Shown here piece by piece: positions 1-11,483 of a stretch of 64,000 bases of DNA (positions are counted from its first letter, which is position 1; each line of letters opens with the position of its first letter). Both the position numbers and the translations under genes were made by a program. The stretch lies in the NCBI GenBank assembly GCA_018902385.1, contig JABSSW010000021.1, positions 434,001-498,000 of the forward strand, in the 5' to 3' direction. Source of the stretch: Physcia stellaris. Lineage: Eukaryota > Ascomycota > Lecanoromycetes > Caliciales > Physciaceae. The notes beneath the pieces are model-generated. The model worked only from the letters and a program-made list of their open reading frames with translations, was not told where the DNA came from and ran no database searches.

Positions 1-109
1 GAAGTCGACTTCTGTATCGGGTGAAGGCTTCCAGCAGTAAGTTGCTATGGGTCGTTTCATGATGCAGCAGCAGAGCTGACCAAACCCTCGAAGCAGTCCT
101 TCGTTTACC

Positions 110-493
110 ATGTCGTGGACATCAGATGCCCCGCCTCTCGGGGAGAATTACACGACTGGAAAACGTGACCTCAGTGACATCAAGAGTATCCCTCTTGATT
201 CTATAAACGGAAGGGAACATGTGGTAGATGTGGAAGAGTGGAATAAACGGAAGAGGGAGATGGAGGAAGACGTTGGTTGGCTCAATAAGCAGATCAGCGA
301 GCACCCTGGAATGGCACCCGAAGGGATTCTGGAGAAGGGCATAAAACTCGCTTTGTATGCAGCCGTCTCCAAGAGTGAGCTCATCGGCAAATACTTGAAG
401 GTGGTGGAGCAGATCAGCGATGCCGACAAGAAAAAGGAACTCGATGCTGTCTATCAGAAGCTCAAAAAATTTAGTGAAGAGTTCAAGGACTAG
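110..493 (+). CDS. small charged helical protein, function unknown
   Basis: A single-exon frame of 127 residues begins at the ATG at 110. I do not recognise the family. The protein is hydrophilic with no signal peptide or membrane segment. Its second half (about residues 60-127) is rich in Lys, Glu, Leu and Ala and should be mostly helical, ending in a charged stretch with KKKEL and KKFSEEF. A WNKRKREMEED stretch near residue 44 also looks helical. The antisense strand is open over part of the same span, but its protein is Leu/Phe-rich and looks like a shadow. Upstream exons beyond the window edge cannot be excluded, although the ATG context is reasonable. It sits tail-to-tail with the coiled-coil gene that ends at 1252. 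Confidence 0.55.
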   Translation: MSWTSDAPPLGENYTTGKRDLSDIKSIPLDSINGREHVVDVEEWNKRKREMEEDVGWLNKQISEHPGMAPEGILEKGIKLALYAAVSKSELIGKYLKVVEQISDADKKKELDAVYQKLKKFSEEFKD

Positions 494-1251
494 AGTTCCA
501 TTGCCTGGATCCTGTGGATCTTTGTAAATGGGAATTTGGACTTGGGGGTAGAGATGTTGCACACTTGCCTCACGATTCAACATCGTGGTTTCGTGGGTTC
601 ATTGATTTAGTACCCTTTGAGTAGCGAGGAATACCAAACACTCGCATTTAACGTAGTGCATGCATATTGATGAAGTTGTGAACTTTCCAAGAGAATGTAC
701 CTCGAGTATCTAGGTCCCCTCGGATGTAAAGCTTCGTCGAGAGTAAAGGGTCTTCGCTTGTTCCGCCAATTATGCTTGGGCTGCCCTCGACGTCATTGAT
801 GCGCTTGGCAAAATGATTAGTCATTCAAGTCCCTGGCCGGCTTTTCTATCCTGTCCGTGACTCTTGTCTGTCACTACCTCTAGACCGCTTACAACACAAC
901 GAGAATTATGTAGCTCCAGTCTCTGATGTTATATCAGTAATCCGTCAGTCTTTGCATATTCGTACAGTCGAACGATACTTTATCTTGGGCTCTTGCAAAT
1001 GTTTGCAATTCATAGTCATGATTTTCTGAAAACGAGCATCTACGTTAGGTACCCTCTGTCCTCAAGCACATACCTACGATGACAAGGACCACCGAGATTA
1101 CCACCACCTCTAACGATAGACAGATAAGCTTCTTAGTACATTCTTCACCCAGGGTTCCAAAACCCGAGGCGGCCCGAGAAGAGGACAGGCTTGACCGAGT
1201 TGGCAGACGGAGGACCAAACATTCAGAGAGCCAGGTAAGCCCATAGACCGT
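494..1251. other. intergenic, no gene seen
   Basis: This stretch lies between two convergent genes and should hold both 3' untranslated regions. I see no open frame with splice signals and no RNA gene. Confidence 0.5.
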
Positions 1252-2296
1252 CTATTCAGCATCGGCTTCAGGGTTATCTTCTACATCCTCTTTTCTCTCA
1301 CCTTGGCCATCGTCGTCATTGGTCTCGTTCTCATTACCTCCAGCATTGTCCTCCGTGTCGTTTGCAGTACCGAGGTCTTGTTGCTCATCTTCGTCGTCAC
1401 ACATAAAGTCCTGATCTATACCGTGCGCTGAAGCCCCAACTCCGGCGCGATTCTTTGCCTGCTCTTGTCTGAGCTTTTCCTCAAGATCTCTGATAGCATT
1501 TTGCAGCATCCAGTTCTGGTTTTCCTCGTAACCTTGCTCGCGTTGGCTTATTTCGATGGCGTATCTCGTGTCGGCATCCTCAAGTCGACCCTGAAGGTCC
1601 TCCACTTCCTCTTGCAAACCCCTGTTTCGTGCTCTCAGCTGCTCAGACTTTTCATCTTCTTCTACTCTTGGCCCATTTCCTTCCAGTTTCCTAATTCTTT
1701 CCTTCAGTTCCTCCACTTCTATTCTCAGCTCCTCGGTTTCCATCTTTCCCTTCTGTGCAAGCTCTTTGTAATCCAGGCGGCGATCTGATGGGTCGATGTC
1801 TAGTGGGCCACCACGTGGATACTGCTGAGTGTCTTGGAAGTCCTCGACTTGACCATCGCTCTCAACAATGGAGCTAAAGTCATCCACCTCGTCGGCTGCT
1901 TCATCTTCCTGAGAAATGAGGTCTGGTAGAGTGTCATCGGCTTCTGCTGAAGCCTCTGATACTACGCTTGGCTCTGCCGTAGCAGCTTCTTCGTTCCCTT
2001 GTCCTACAGAGGGTCTCCCGGATACAGCATTCCTTGGATTTGGCTCGGTTGGAGTGGTCGAATCTGTGTTTGAATTATTGGCTATCTGAGCGCGGTCGTT
2101 GCCTCCTTCTATTTGGCTCTGTGATGTGTTAGTTGTTGCTGAACCAAATGAGTGAGCCATTGACTACCTCATCAGAACCATCGCCTATCATCAGTCGCTG
2201 CATCTGGGTCCCTGCCTGTTCGACAGTCTGCACATCGTCGCTAGTTCCAGGAGAGACAGATTTATTCGTGGCTTTCTTTTCCTGATCGTGGTCCAT
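1252..2296 (-). CDS. acidic coiled-coil protein, function unknown
   Basis: Two exons: 2296-2168 and 2118-1252, giving 331 residues. An ATG at 2158-2160 opens a longer uninterrupted frame, but it lies inside a good 49-bp intron (donor GTAGTC, branch ACTAAC, acceptor ATCACAG). The upstream ATG at 2296 gives a 43-codon exon that joins in phase 0 (GDGSDE then SQIEGG), so I chose it. Residues about 150-260 form a heptad-like coiled coil rich in Glu, Leu, Arg and Gln (EELRIEVEELKERIRKLEG region). The N-terminal half and the C-terminal tail are Asp/Glu/Asn-rich and probably disordered. No signal peptide, membrane segment or catalytic motif is visible. It is the first of three consecutive minus-strand coiled-coil genes. 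The splice model is well supported by phase; the function is unknown. Confidence 0.7.
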
Positions 2297-3213
2297 CTTT
2301 ACGGTGATCGCGCAGCCAAGTTTTTGTTAAGTTGCAAATGGGCTAAATATTATCCAGGTTCTGTGAAGAATATGGTAGAGACACAGGCTGAGTAGAAGAT
2401 TTTAAGTCTGTTGTCTCTTTCAGCCCAGAATGTTTGCTTGCCAATCATCCTCTTTGTTCACCCATAGCGAGCTTGCTTCGGGACCATGCAGCACAAGTGC
2501 GAAGTGCTCCAAATTTCCATGCTTTAATGGTACCACCAACGTCGGCTTCCGAGCTGCATTTGCAGATGTTACACATTACCGCTTGATCTGCTATGAAAGG
2601 GCTTTGCTCACCTCCTTTTAGGAACCTTATGCACAGGTTGTCTAAGATGTGTAGCGACAGAGTCGCAGGTTGGAGGGATGATTGCCCCTGCACGATTCAA
2701 TTTGATCTCGGTGATCTGTGCTGTGATGTGCTGGATGGTAGCGTGAGCGACCAAGCATACCGTTGACATTATGCGCCTTCACTCTACGGCATAGCAACAG
2801 ATCCCCCATTAATCGTGAGTCATGGAAGATGGTGTCTCAAAGCATATCTACGACTCTGATCTCACTTGGATTGTCGAAAGCTTCGTGGACATAAAGCGCG
2901 TGTATCCCTTACTCAATGTTCGATCTACAGAGGAAGACTGAAATGGAAAATGACGACCCTAGAAAGTTGCAAAACAATGTATTCATCCTGGCTAACAGAT
3001 TTGTTCGTCATTCCATTCTTCGGTACAATAGTAAGCTATGGAGAGTAATACACTACGGAGAAAGTAGACACCGTCGGCAAGCTGAATTAGAAAAATCCAA
3101 TAACAAAAAATCCACCAAGTATCAGCATACGCAATATCAACATAATCCACTAATAACACGATGCACTATTAACAAAGTCCACAATCAACAGAATCAACCA
3201 TCAAACAAGTCCA
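2297..3213. other. intergenic, no gene seen
   Basis: Only short frames lacking convincing splice context are present. The left part should contain the promoter of the acidic coiled-coil gene. From about 3040 the sequence becomes A/C-rich, consistent with the 3' end of the next minus-strand gene. Confidence 0.4.
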
Positions 3214-6200
3214 TTAGCAGCAAAATCCAGAATACGATTGGGTCGAAAAGGCCAAGGAGGGGGCCCAATCCATTCCATCCGCTTCCATTGGACAATGGAT
3301 TCCACCATCTTCTCCACCATACTGGTCATCCTGCTCTTCAGCGATGGCTTCAGTTGACTCATCCGTCTCAGTACCTTCCTCTTCGCTAGCACTAGCATCG
3401 TCCGACACACCAGCCTGCTCTTGGCTATTATCAAATTCATCATCGAACCCATCCTCAAAAGGGAATTCGTGGTCTTCGCGGAATACCCCCATCAGCCGAC
3501 GGTTCTTCTGTCGAGCCAGATACAGTTCATCCTTGAAATATCGAATGACCTCCTTAAGTTTCCGCTCGTACTCTACAGAGTTTTCCACCTGCGACTTAGC
3601 CTGCTTCCGCTCATCCAGGATCAAATAATTGAGGTCCTCGACTTCGGCCTCTCGCTCCTGGTTCTGGTTCCAGAGGTAGCGGACCGCGTACTGGAGTTGG
3701 ATGTTGTCGTGGTAAACGGCAGCATAGCGTTCATCACCTGCTGCAATTGAATCCCGCAGTTGGATGTTGTCGTTGTATAAGGCGGTATACCATTCATAGC
3801 CCATCGCAAGCCCGTCGAGCAACTGCCTCCCTTGATCGGACAGCAGACCTAGGTTGTACTTCAGGATGTCGATTGTGTGGTGATTGCGAGTTACTGCGAG
3901 GTTGAAGGTGTGGATTGTGCGAGCTGCTGCATCTCGCTCCTTGGTGACTTCATCGAGAACACCTTTGGTTTTGGTAAGCTCGGTCTTGGTGTTTGCCAAG
4001 TCAGCGCAAGCTTGGTTGGCGATGGCGGATTGCTCAGCTGCCTTGGCTTCTGCAGCTTCCTTCTCTCGCCTGAGCTGGTTGATCTGCTGAGCTGAAGACT
4101 CCCGCTGCTGAGCGAGCTTCTTTTCAAAGGCAGTCGATGCTCGCTCACTATCAGCTTGGAGCGCTTCGTATGCGGATTGCTTCGATGCAGCATCGGCTTT
4201 CAGATCTCCGCATCTGGTCTGCGTTCTCTCCAGCTCGATGGCCATGGTCGCTTCTTTTGCAGTCGCAGCTCTAGCAGTTGCAACATCTTGCTTGAAGCCC
4301 TCTAATTCGACACCGACACATTTGTCCCATGCGAGGTTCTGCCCCGCTTTGAATGTACCTGGCTCAGTCTTTTGCGGGGAGATCATCCATCGAGATGCGA
4401 TTCCTGTCGCTGTTGTCTTGACACTGTTGAATAGGGCCACTGCAAAAATCCATGTCTCAGATTCTAGCGCGGAAAGTATATCACCGGGGATGTCGGCCGG
4501 TACAACCATCGTCCTCTTCAAAGCAGACTTTTGAGGAGACAAAGAGTCGCTGAGTCCTGCTTGGACTGCTACGTTTAGTGACCTCTGCTTGATTTCCTTA
4601 CTAGCTCCCATATTCTTGATCGCAGGGTGAGCCAGAAGCCAAGCAGCGACAGCTGGATTCATTTCTGCTTTGTCGGTCTTCTCAGGTTTCCTAATTCGCA
4701 AATCCTGGGACTCGATCTTGATAGGAGTCTCGCTGGCTTCCCGTTTAGTTTCGCGCTTGATAAGCAATTCCTGCTCTGGAAGCGCTGTGTCACTCGGTAG
4801 AGGACCTCTCAAAGCCTTCGTAGTAGTTGCAGCGGATTTAAGAGGCTCGTGCGAGAGGATGCTAAAGCTTTGTCTAGGCTTCAGGATCCGAGACACATCT
4901 TTGTGGAACTGTAGAGTAGTCGCCTGCATCTTCTCTTCTTTAGCCTTTAACTTGGCTTGAAGAGCATCTATCCTCTGGTCATTCTTGGTAATTTCTCTCG
5001 ACAAGGACGGTCTATTGATCTTCCGCTTAGAGATTTTACCAGATGATGATTTGTGAACAGTCTTGTTTGCTTGGTTGAGATTGGCGGTGGTCTTGTGGGA
5101 AGACGTACGCGGCTTGAAATTTTCGATTTCGCGTTCCAAGTCAATTATCCGTGCTTGGATTTTGTCTATGGTTAGCTCGGTTGGTGATTTGCGTTGCTTA
5201 GCTGCTTTTTTCACTGCGGCTACTGGACGGGACTCTTCATGACCAGCTGGGAATGTATCAACGGTCAACGCTTTGGAGGTATCCTCGGTAAGCTTGCTCG
5301 CATGAGTCTGAATTTCGGCTCCGTGATCTTGGAACTTGACTTGGTCCGGAGTAACTTTCCCGCCTGAGGGTATTTGTTCCGCAGTTCTTGCTGTGCTTTC
5401 CTTTTTCAAGCTTATTAATGGTGCAGGGTCACTATTGGTGTTTGATTCAGGGTAGTCCTGGCTTGCAGCAGAGCCCCGGGATGGAGTCCTATCCTGGGCG
5501 TCCAGAAGGGTAGGCGAATCACCACTCCACTCCTGCGAACGTCGTAGACCACGAGTCGGTGTCGTAGTCGCAGCTGCATCGTCTTCTAGACACCGATAAA
5601 TTAGCAACTCCACGATCTATCCACACCACCAACTAACACAACTTACCGTTCTCGAATTGCACGGAGTCAACGACATCTTCGTCCTGCTGCTCTGATTCGG
5701 AATCCGGATCTTCGGGCTCAATGCATCTCCCGGTCCAGAAGTCGCACTTGTAATCGCGCCATATTTCCTCGGTCTCAGCGCGCGTTTCGGGGTCTAATTC
5801 CAGCTCTTCGGCAGTGGTTGATGAGGTAGTAGGAGCACTGTCATTGGTCCAGTGTTCATGGGGACTACCCTCCGCGAAGAACTTTGCAAGGACTTTTTCT
5901 TGGTTCTTTTCGTAGGTCTCGCGATCCCATATCACCAGAGGAGAGACGCCTTCTTCTGTCTTCGGGTTGGTGATGCTATTCTTGGTGATGTTGATTTCAT
6001 CTATAGGGCTCCATGTTAGCTGATGTTGTTGATTCCTCCGGAAGGGAGAATAGTTACCGAAAGCAGGCACAGCTTCCTGATCATTATCTCCACGAGATCC
6101 TCCAGCAGCTTCATCATGCTCCGCTTCGTTCCCGCCATCAACTCCATGGCAATCAATCTCATCAAGGTCTGCTGCACTCTCAATGTCTCCTGTCGACTTC

Positions 6201-7216
6201 TCTTGCTCTTCCTCTTCATCTTTCCACCCCATCTCCTTCCTGGTGGCCTCAACCCTCTCCCTCCGATCCTCCATACATCGTCTCTTCTCCCCCTCCTGCC
6301 TCCAAGGGTAATTATAATGAATCGGCGTCCGGCCCCCATAGCTCGTCTCTTCATCAAAGATGCAGCTAGGACGCCGGATAACGTTTCCTCGCCCGTCGTA
6401 GGGGTTCCAATGCGGGATCCCGTCTTCGAGATCTTCGGTGCCGTCGCAGAGGGGGGGTTGTTTATAAGGTTGTTGAGAGGGGTGTTTATATAGGATTTTG
6501 TTGAGGGATAGAGGAGGGATTGGGGTGGGGATGGGGATGGGGAAGAGGAGAGAGGTGTGCTGGTGGCGTGCTGAGGGTGGGGTTAGTATGTTGAACTTCT
6601 TTACGGGAATTTGGGCGGAGGATAGGGTAAGGAGTAGGGAGGGGGACTTACTGTAGGTAATGATTTGGCGCGAGGCCGTCCCCGGAAGTCGGTTGTCGGA
6701 GGTGTTGAGTTAATCCCGGAGGATGGAGATGGTTGTTCAGCTCTCTCCTCGGTATCAGCCGCTGGTCCAACTGCCTTAACGACAAACTCGGGACTCGGAT
6801 CCTCGGATGGGAGGACATTTTCCGCGATCTCCTGAACATCAACATCCAGCCCACCCGTCTCGCCAGCACCGACAACATCCTCAACCAAGACAGGCTGAAC
6901 ACTTGCCTCGTCTCCACTACTCGTCTTCACCCCATCACGAACAGACGACACGGTAGTCCCACTCCCACGTCGAGCAGCATCCCTCTCCAAAAGCGCCAAC
7001 AGCGCGCTCTTGGCAGAGGGGGAACTACTCCTGCTGCTGCTCGTCGTCGTGTAAGATGACTTAGTGACCTGTTCATCATTGTTAGTAACTTGTTTTCTTG
7101 TAGAGGAGGAGGATAGAGGAGGGGATACGCACCGCTTCGGGACGCACAAGAAAGGGCTTATCGTTTTTGATGATGCGCGCGATGCGCGTTTTGATGTTTC
7201 GGATTGAGGTATGCAT
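3214..7216 (-). CDS. large coiled-coil protein, five exons, function unknown
   Basis: Exons 7216-7133, 7068-6652, 6559-6058, 6000-5647 and 5585-3214 give 1242 residues. Introns are 64, 92, 57 and 61 bp with branch sites TTACTAAC, ATACTAAC, GCTAAC and GCTAAT. The start is the only in-frame ATG of exon 1 (MHTSIRNIK). Exon 3 needs the second of two AG acceptors (6560, not 6571) to stay in frame with exon 4. Residues 1-440 are low complexity, Ser/Pro- then Asp/Glu-rich, with a tryptophan/tyrosine patch (IPHWNPYDG, HYNYPW). A long Ala/Glu/Lys/Gln coiled coil runs over about 878-1015. It is followed by a duplicated YNDNIQLRDSI/YHDNIQLQYAV element near 1060-1100 and an acidic tail. There is no signal peptide or enzyme motif. 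A cytoskeletal or scaffold role is possible, but that is inference only. Confidence 0.7.
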
Positions 7217-8422
7217 TGCTGGAGCTGGGTGATGGGATCGTGGGATAGCGGGAGGGGGATTGTGGTGGTATGATAGTATGGGGACAGCGAGAGGGAGATT
7301 GGTGGGTATGACAGGCTGGTGATGATGAGGTCGAAGTAGTGTCTGTTGGTCAGAGTAGCCCAGGATGCCAGGTAGCAAAAGTACGTAGAGTAAAGAATAG
7401 TGACTTTTACTCCAGATCTACAGATTCAAAGATCATTGCAGGGAAAGAAGTATGAGGTACAGGGAGTGAGCGGAGGTTTAAATAGCCTGCATTGATTCGT
7501 GAACCGTGATGGAGCTAGAGGGGTTGTGTTATGGGATATAAGCTTAAAAGCCGTGTTATAAATGTTCATATCTCTTGCTCTGATGTGGTGCTAACATGCA
7601 TCACCACTTCACGACGTGTACTTCACATCATTCTCAGCTTCCGTCTCAAATCAGGAAATATGATAAGAAAGCCGTTTCACAGAAAATTAGCATTATTTGC
7701 TATCAGACTATGAGATAGTGTCAACGCGACTTTTAACCTCATCGAAGATAGAGCTGGGAATGAGGAATGAAGGATATGTGTTATATCATGAAAAAATAAA
7801 AATAAAGAAACTATGTGTGCATCTTGAAGTGTTGGGGGAGGAAGTGTTGGAGATGTGTTGAAGATTGGGGCTTCGTTTTTATGAATGTTCGATATCACGA
7901 CTCCAAGCACAGCGATAGACATTCCTCAAAAAACAGATGAAATCGCCTCATACGTCTCAGTGTTCCCAACATTTGATTCGAGCCAGTGTGAAGGTATGCG
8001 TTTGGGATATTGGGTCGGGGACAGGTAGAAGTGGCGGAGAGGTTGATGTTCAAATGGGAGACGGTGTACATAGCTTGAATGATGTAAAAAGATGAGAAGA
8101 TGGATGAACGAGCACTCAAGTGATCACGATGAAGGCGATTTGAGTTTAAAAAAAGGTGTCTATTTCTGAGTAGGTAGTAGTAGTTCTCCTGTCTTCATGC
8201 TTCTACCGCTGTAGAACTCAGATTCCTGAGGATTGACGCATGTTGGTCTTGTTTTCTCCTACTCTTACCGTACTGGAGATGATAGCGAGGTGCTTGTATC
8301 ATCACGTGCAAGCTCAAAATTGCTTCTGATCCCACCCTGTATGCCGATTGTATTCCACCGTCCATCTTTATACCTCTCCCGTTCTCCAATCCCCGGAAAT
8401 GGCCGTCAAACCCTCAAATCCG
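7217..8422. other. intergenic, no gene seen
   Basis: This stretch lies between two minus-strand coiled-coil genes. It should hold the promoter of the 1242-residue gene and the 3' end of the 963-residue gene. Small frames occur, but none has splice support or recognisable similarity. Confidence 0.45.
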
Positions 8423-11400
8423 CTACTGAATAACAGAAAGGTCATGCAGCATATGCAGCAAGGTACCCCGCTCGCTGGTATTGATAGAATCTTCATCAAT
8501 CCCAATCTGCTTCAAGTAGTTTTCGAACGAAAGATTCCGGTTCCAGAGATGACTACAGAGATCCTGGAGAGGGATGACAAACTGATTACCGAACTGCGTG
8601 ACCAGCTGCGCGTTGATAGTAGCCTCAAGCTGTTGACGGGATTCATTCTGAAGCTGAGCAGTAGTCTGCTGCCGAACTTCGTCAAGGCGGCGAAGATGTT
8701 CTTGCAAGGGAACGACATCCGGGATGCACAGCCCTTTCTCAAAGTCCTCAAGCTTCTCCTTCAGCTGTGCGATCTCGTTGCGAAGAGCTGGAGCATCTGG
8801 TTCGGTGGCCGCTTTCCAATTTCTGTCGTCTCGGGAACCTTTATCCATCTTCTCAAAATGGATTTTCGCATGGAGGTCTTGTTCGAGGCCTTCGATGCGT
8901 TTCTCGGCGTGCTTCAAGTCGTCTTTGGCTTTTGTGACTTCTTTCTTGGCGCGCTTGAAGAACCAGGTCGTGCACACGTCAGCTTGGCTGTCCTTCAAAA
9001 GTTCTAGGAGGTTTTCGGCGTGGGTGGCTGCCTTCTTGGCCTTGGAGATCTCGTCGTCTTTCTTCGTCAGAGCCTTCTGATGTTCGCTCGCTTTGCACTC
9101 CGCTTCCATCTCCATGGCATCCACTTTGCTGGATTTTCCCCTGAAGTCGGCCTCAAGATCCATGTATTTGATCTCGTGGTCCTTAGCAGCGGTCTCCAGT
9201 TGGTGGCAATGGATTTCCAGCCCCTTGGCTTTTGTCACAGCTCCAGATTGTATCCCTATGATCTCGTTGAGTCGCCTGTCTATCGCTTGGTCATGCTTTG
9301 CAGCCGAGCGGAAGCTCTTCACCGCAACCTTTATGCTATCGGCAATATCACGACCGGGCACTCTGATGAGGTAATCGTCGATCGCGAATAGGAGAGCCCG
9401 CTTACTCGATTGCAAGTCGCCGATCGCTAGATTGAGCGTCTTGTTCTTCTCGGTCAGTGCAGTGATCTCCGCTTTTGATTCGACCCGTTCTTTTTCATGT
9501 CGCTTCTGAAGCTGGATATTCAATTCCTCTGCTTGAATCCTCCGTTCTTCTTGGTCCGCAATTTCCTTCTTGAGGTTTTCGTTAGTGTTATGGAAAACTG
9601 CGGCCTTAGCTGGGTCTAGCGCAAGAGCTTGTGTGAGGATCCTATTTTGGAGATAAGTCCTCTCACATTCCGACTTCGCGTCGATAAACTCGCCGGTGAC
9701 TTGGACCTTCAACTGCCTTAGCTTCTCGACTTCACCCTCGAGCTGCTTATTGGCATTAGTAGCAGCTGCAAGTTTTGCTCCCAAATCTTGGTTCAGAGCG
9801 AAAGCTTTGTATAGCTGTGAAGTTTGCTGCTGTTCGGTTGCCTCGGATTTCTTAAGCTGCCCACTGATTCGATCGATGGTGCGACGGGCATCGGAAAGTT
9901 CGCCGTTCTGGATTTTGAGCTCATCTTTTTCCGCACTGAGTGTTTGGCACTTAGATACGACGTTTCGCATCTGCTCATCTTTGAAAGCGATCGCCTCGTC
10001 CTGAACCTTGACAACTTTTCGAAGTTTCGCAAGTTCCGAGGTCGTTGCTTGCTGAACAGGGGACCTTACGGGCGGGCTCGTAGCTGGTTGTTTGACTTGG
10101 GCCTTGAGCTCGTCCTTTTCTGCACTGAGTCGTTGGCACATTGATACAACAGTCTGCATCTGTTCATCTTTGAAAGCGATGTCCTCATCGCATTTCTGTT
10201 GTATCGCAACCTTTTCTGACTGGAGGGAAGCGACTTGAGCGTTCAAGGCAGTAATTTCATCAGTGTCAGCATTATCTACTTGAGTTCCTCCCAGAGTCAC
10301 GAGCTCTGCATTCTTTAGGTGACTATTATCCTCAGGAAAAATACTGTCGCTCGATGGACACGTGGCATCAGTCCCCGAAGACTCGGCGCGAATGGTTAGG
10401 ATATCGTGTCGTTCGAAAGCTGAGCACTCAGACGAGGGAATCGATCCTGAGAAGCATTTTCGATCAAGGCTTTGTTGCGAAAGAGCGAGCTCAATGCATG
10501 CAGTCCGTTTATATAACTTCAGCATTCCATTTTCCAAGTCGGCTTGGACAGGACCAGTCAATGAAGGTAGCGTATCTCGTACATCGCTATGAGATTGGTG
10601 AGATATCGAAGAGCGCCTGGAGATGATGGTAGAAGGCTTTGCAGGGTATGGATTTATATACCTCGCTAGACTCGTCTGAGATCGGGTCCGTTGTAGGGTG
10701 GTTTTAGGTATTGAGTGGTCCCAAGATTTGCTTCGCTTATGAGATGGCAGAAGCCCTATATATAAGGCAAGAGGCGTTTCTGATCCTCGACCAGCGGTTT
10801 CCCGTATGATGTTGGAACGTTGTCCGTCACCGACGGCTTTCGAGACCTCCGTGCAGAGGATAGAAGGGCTACCCTCCGGCTTGGTATTCTTGGCCGCATG
10901 GGTACTTGTCTGTAGAATGTCAGTATCATGGACTAGCGGGACAATAGAGCTAATGACGAATAGGGCCTTACCTTCAGCAAGTCTTGCACAGCTCCCTCAC
11001 CTGTTGAGAGCTTCGGAGAAGCAGCAGGAGTTGGTGGAAGATCAGCCACAACAAAAGTATCGACGTATTTAACAACAAAAGTATCGATGTACTTAACGCA
11101 TCCAACATCATTGAGTGGATGTTTTTGATTCAAAGAAGATCTATCTTCATCTTCGTGTGGCTGCTGCAGGCTACATTAGCATATTGATCTTTGATAGACT
11201 GTTAATACTCACAGGATCCGTAACCACTGAGAAAGAGTGGCACTGTGCTTTAGAGCTCTTGAAGGCTTGCTTAAAGGTCCCTTTAAAAGAGGCAAAGGGT
11301 TTGAGTGCCTTTAGTAGAGGCTGCTTAGACCTCGCATTGAAAGAGGAAGAAACCTTTCCAACATCTGATAGGGGCTATGGAAGTAAGAGTCAGCCAATGC

Positions 11401-11483
11401 CAGCTATTACTGGAACACCAAAGAACACGTACCCGTTGATCTCTACCGGCTTGGAACCGCTGTATCAAAGTGGTGAGACCCAT
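8423..11483 (-). CDS. coiled-coil protein with duplicated heptad block, four exons
   Basis: Exons 11483-11433, 11374-11213, 11163-10972 and 10909-8423 give 963 residues, all joined in phase 0. Introns are 58, 49 and 62 bp, with donors GTACGT, GTGAGT and GTAAGG and CTGAC/CTAAT branch sites. The start at 11483 is the first ATG (MGLTTLIQR); the uninterrupted frame that begins near 10561 lacks an ATG and is only part of the last exon. Residues 1-250 are basic and Ser/Thr-rich. From about 350 to 890 the protein is nearly continuous coiled coil. Two near-identical blocks, IAFKDEQM..VVS.CQ followed by LSAEKDELK, lie at about 379-406 and 442-469. The C-terminus (about 890-963) is a helical non-coiled-coil segment ending in LLHMLHDLSVIQ. 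No enzyme motif is visible. It resembles its neighbours in style but not clearly in sequence. Confidence 0.72.

Noticed and set aside
122-583. Long minus-strand frames overlapping the first plus-strand gene
   Set aside because: They are antisense shadows with Leu/Phe/Ser-rich composition and no splice or start support.
5613-5613. ATG-like start of the 799-codon frame in the large coiled-coil gene
   Set aside because: It lies inside a good intron (5586-5646) and the upstream exons join in matching phase.
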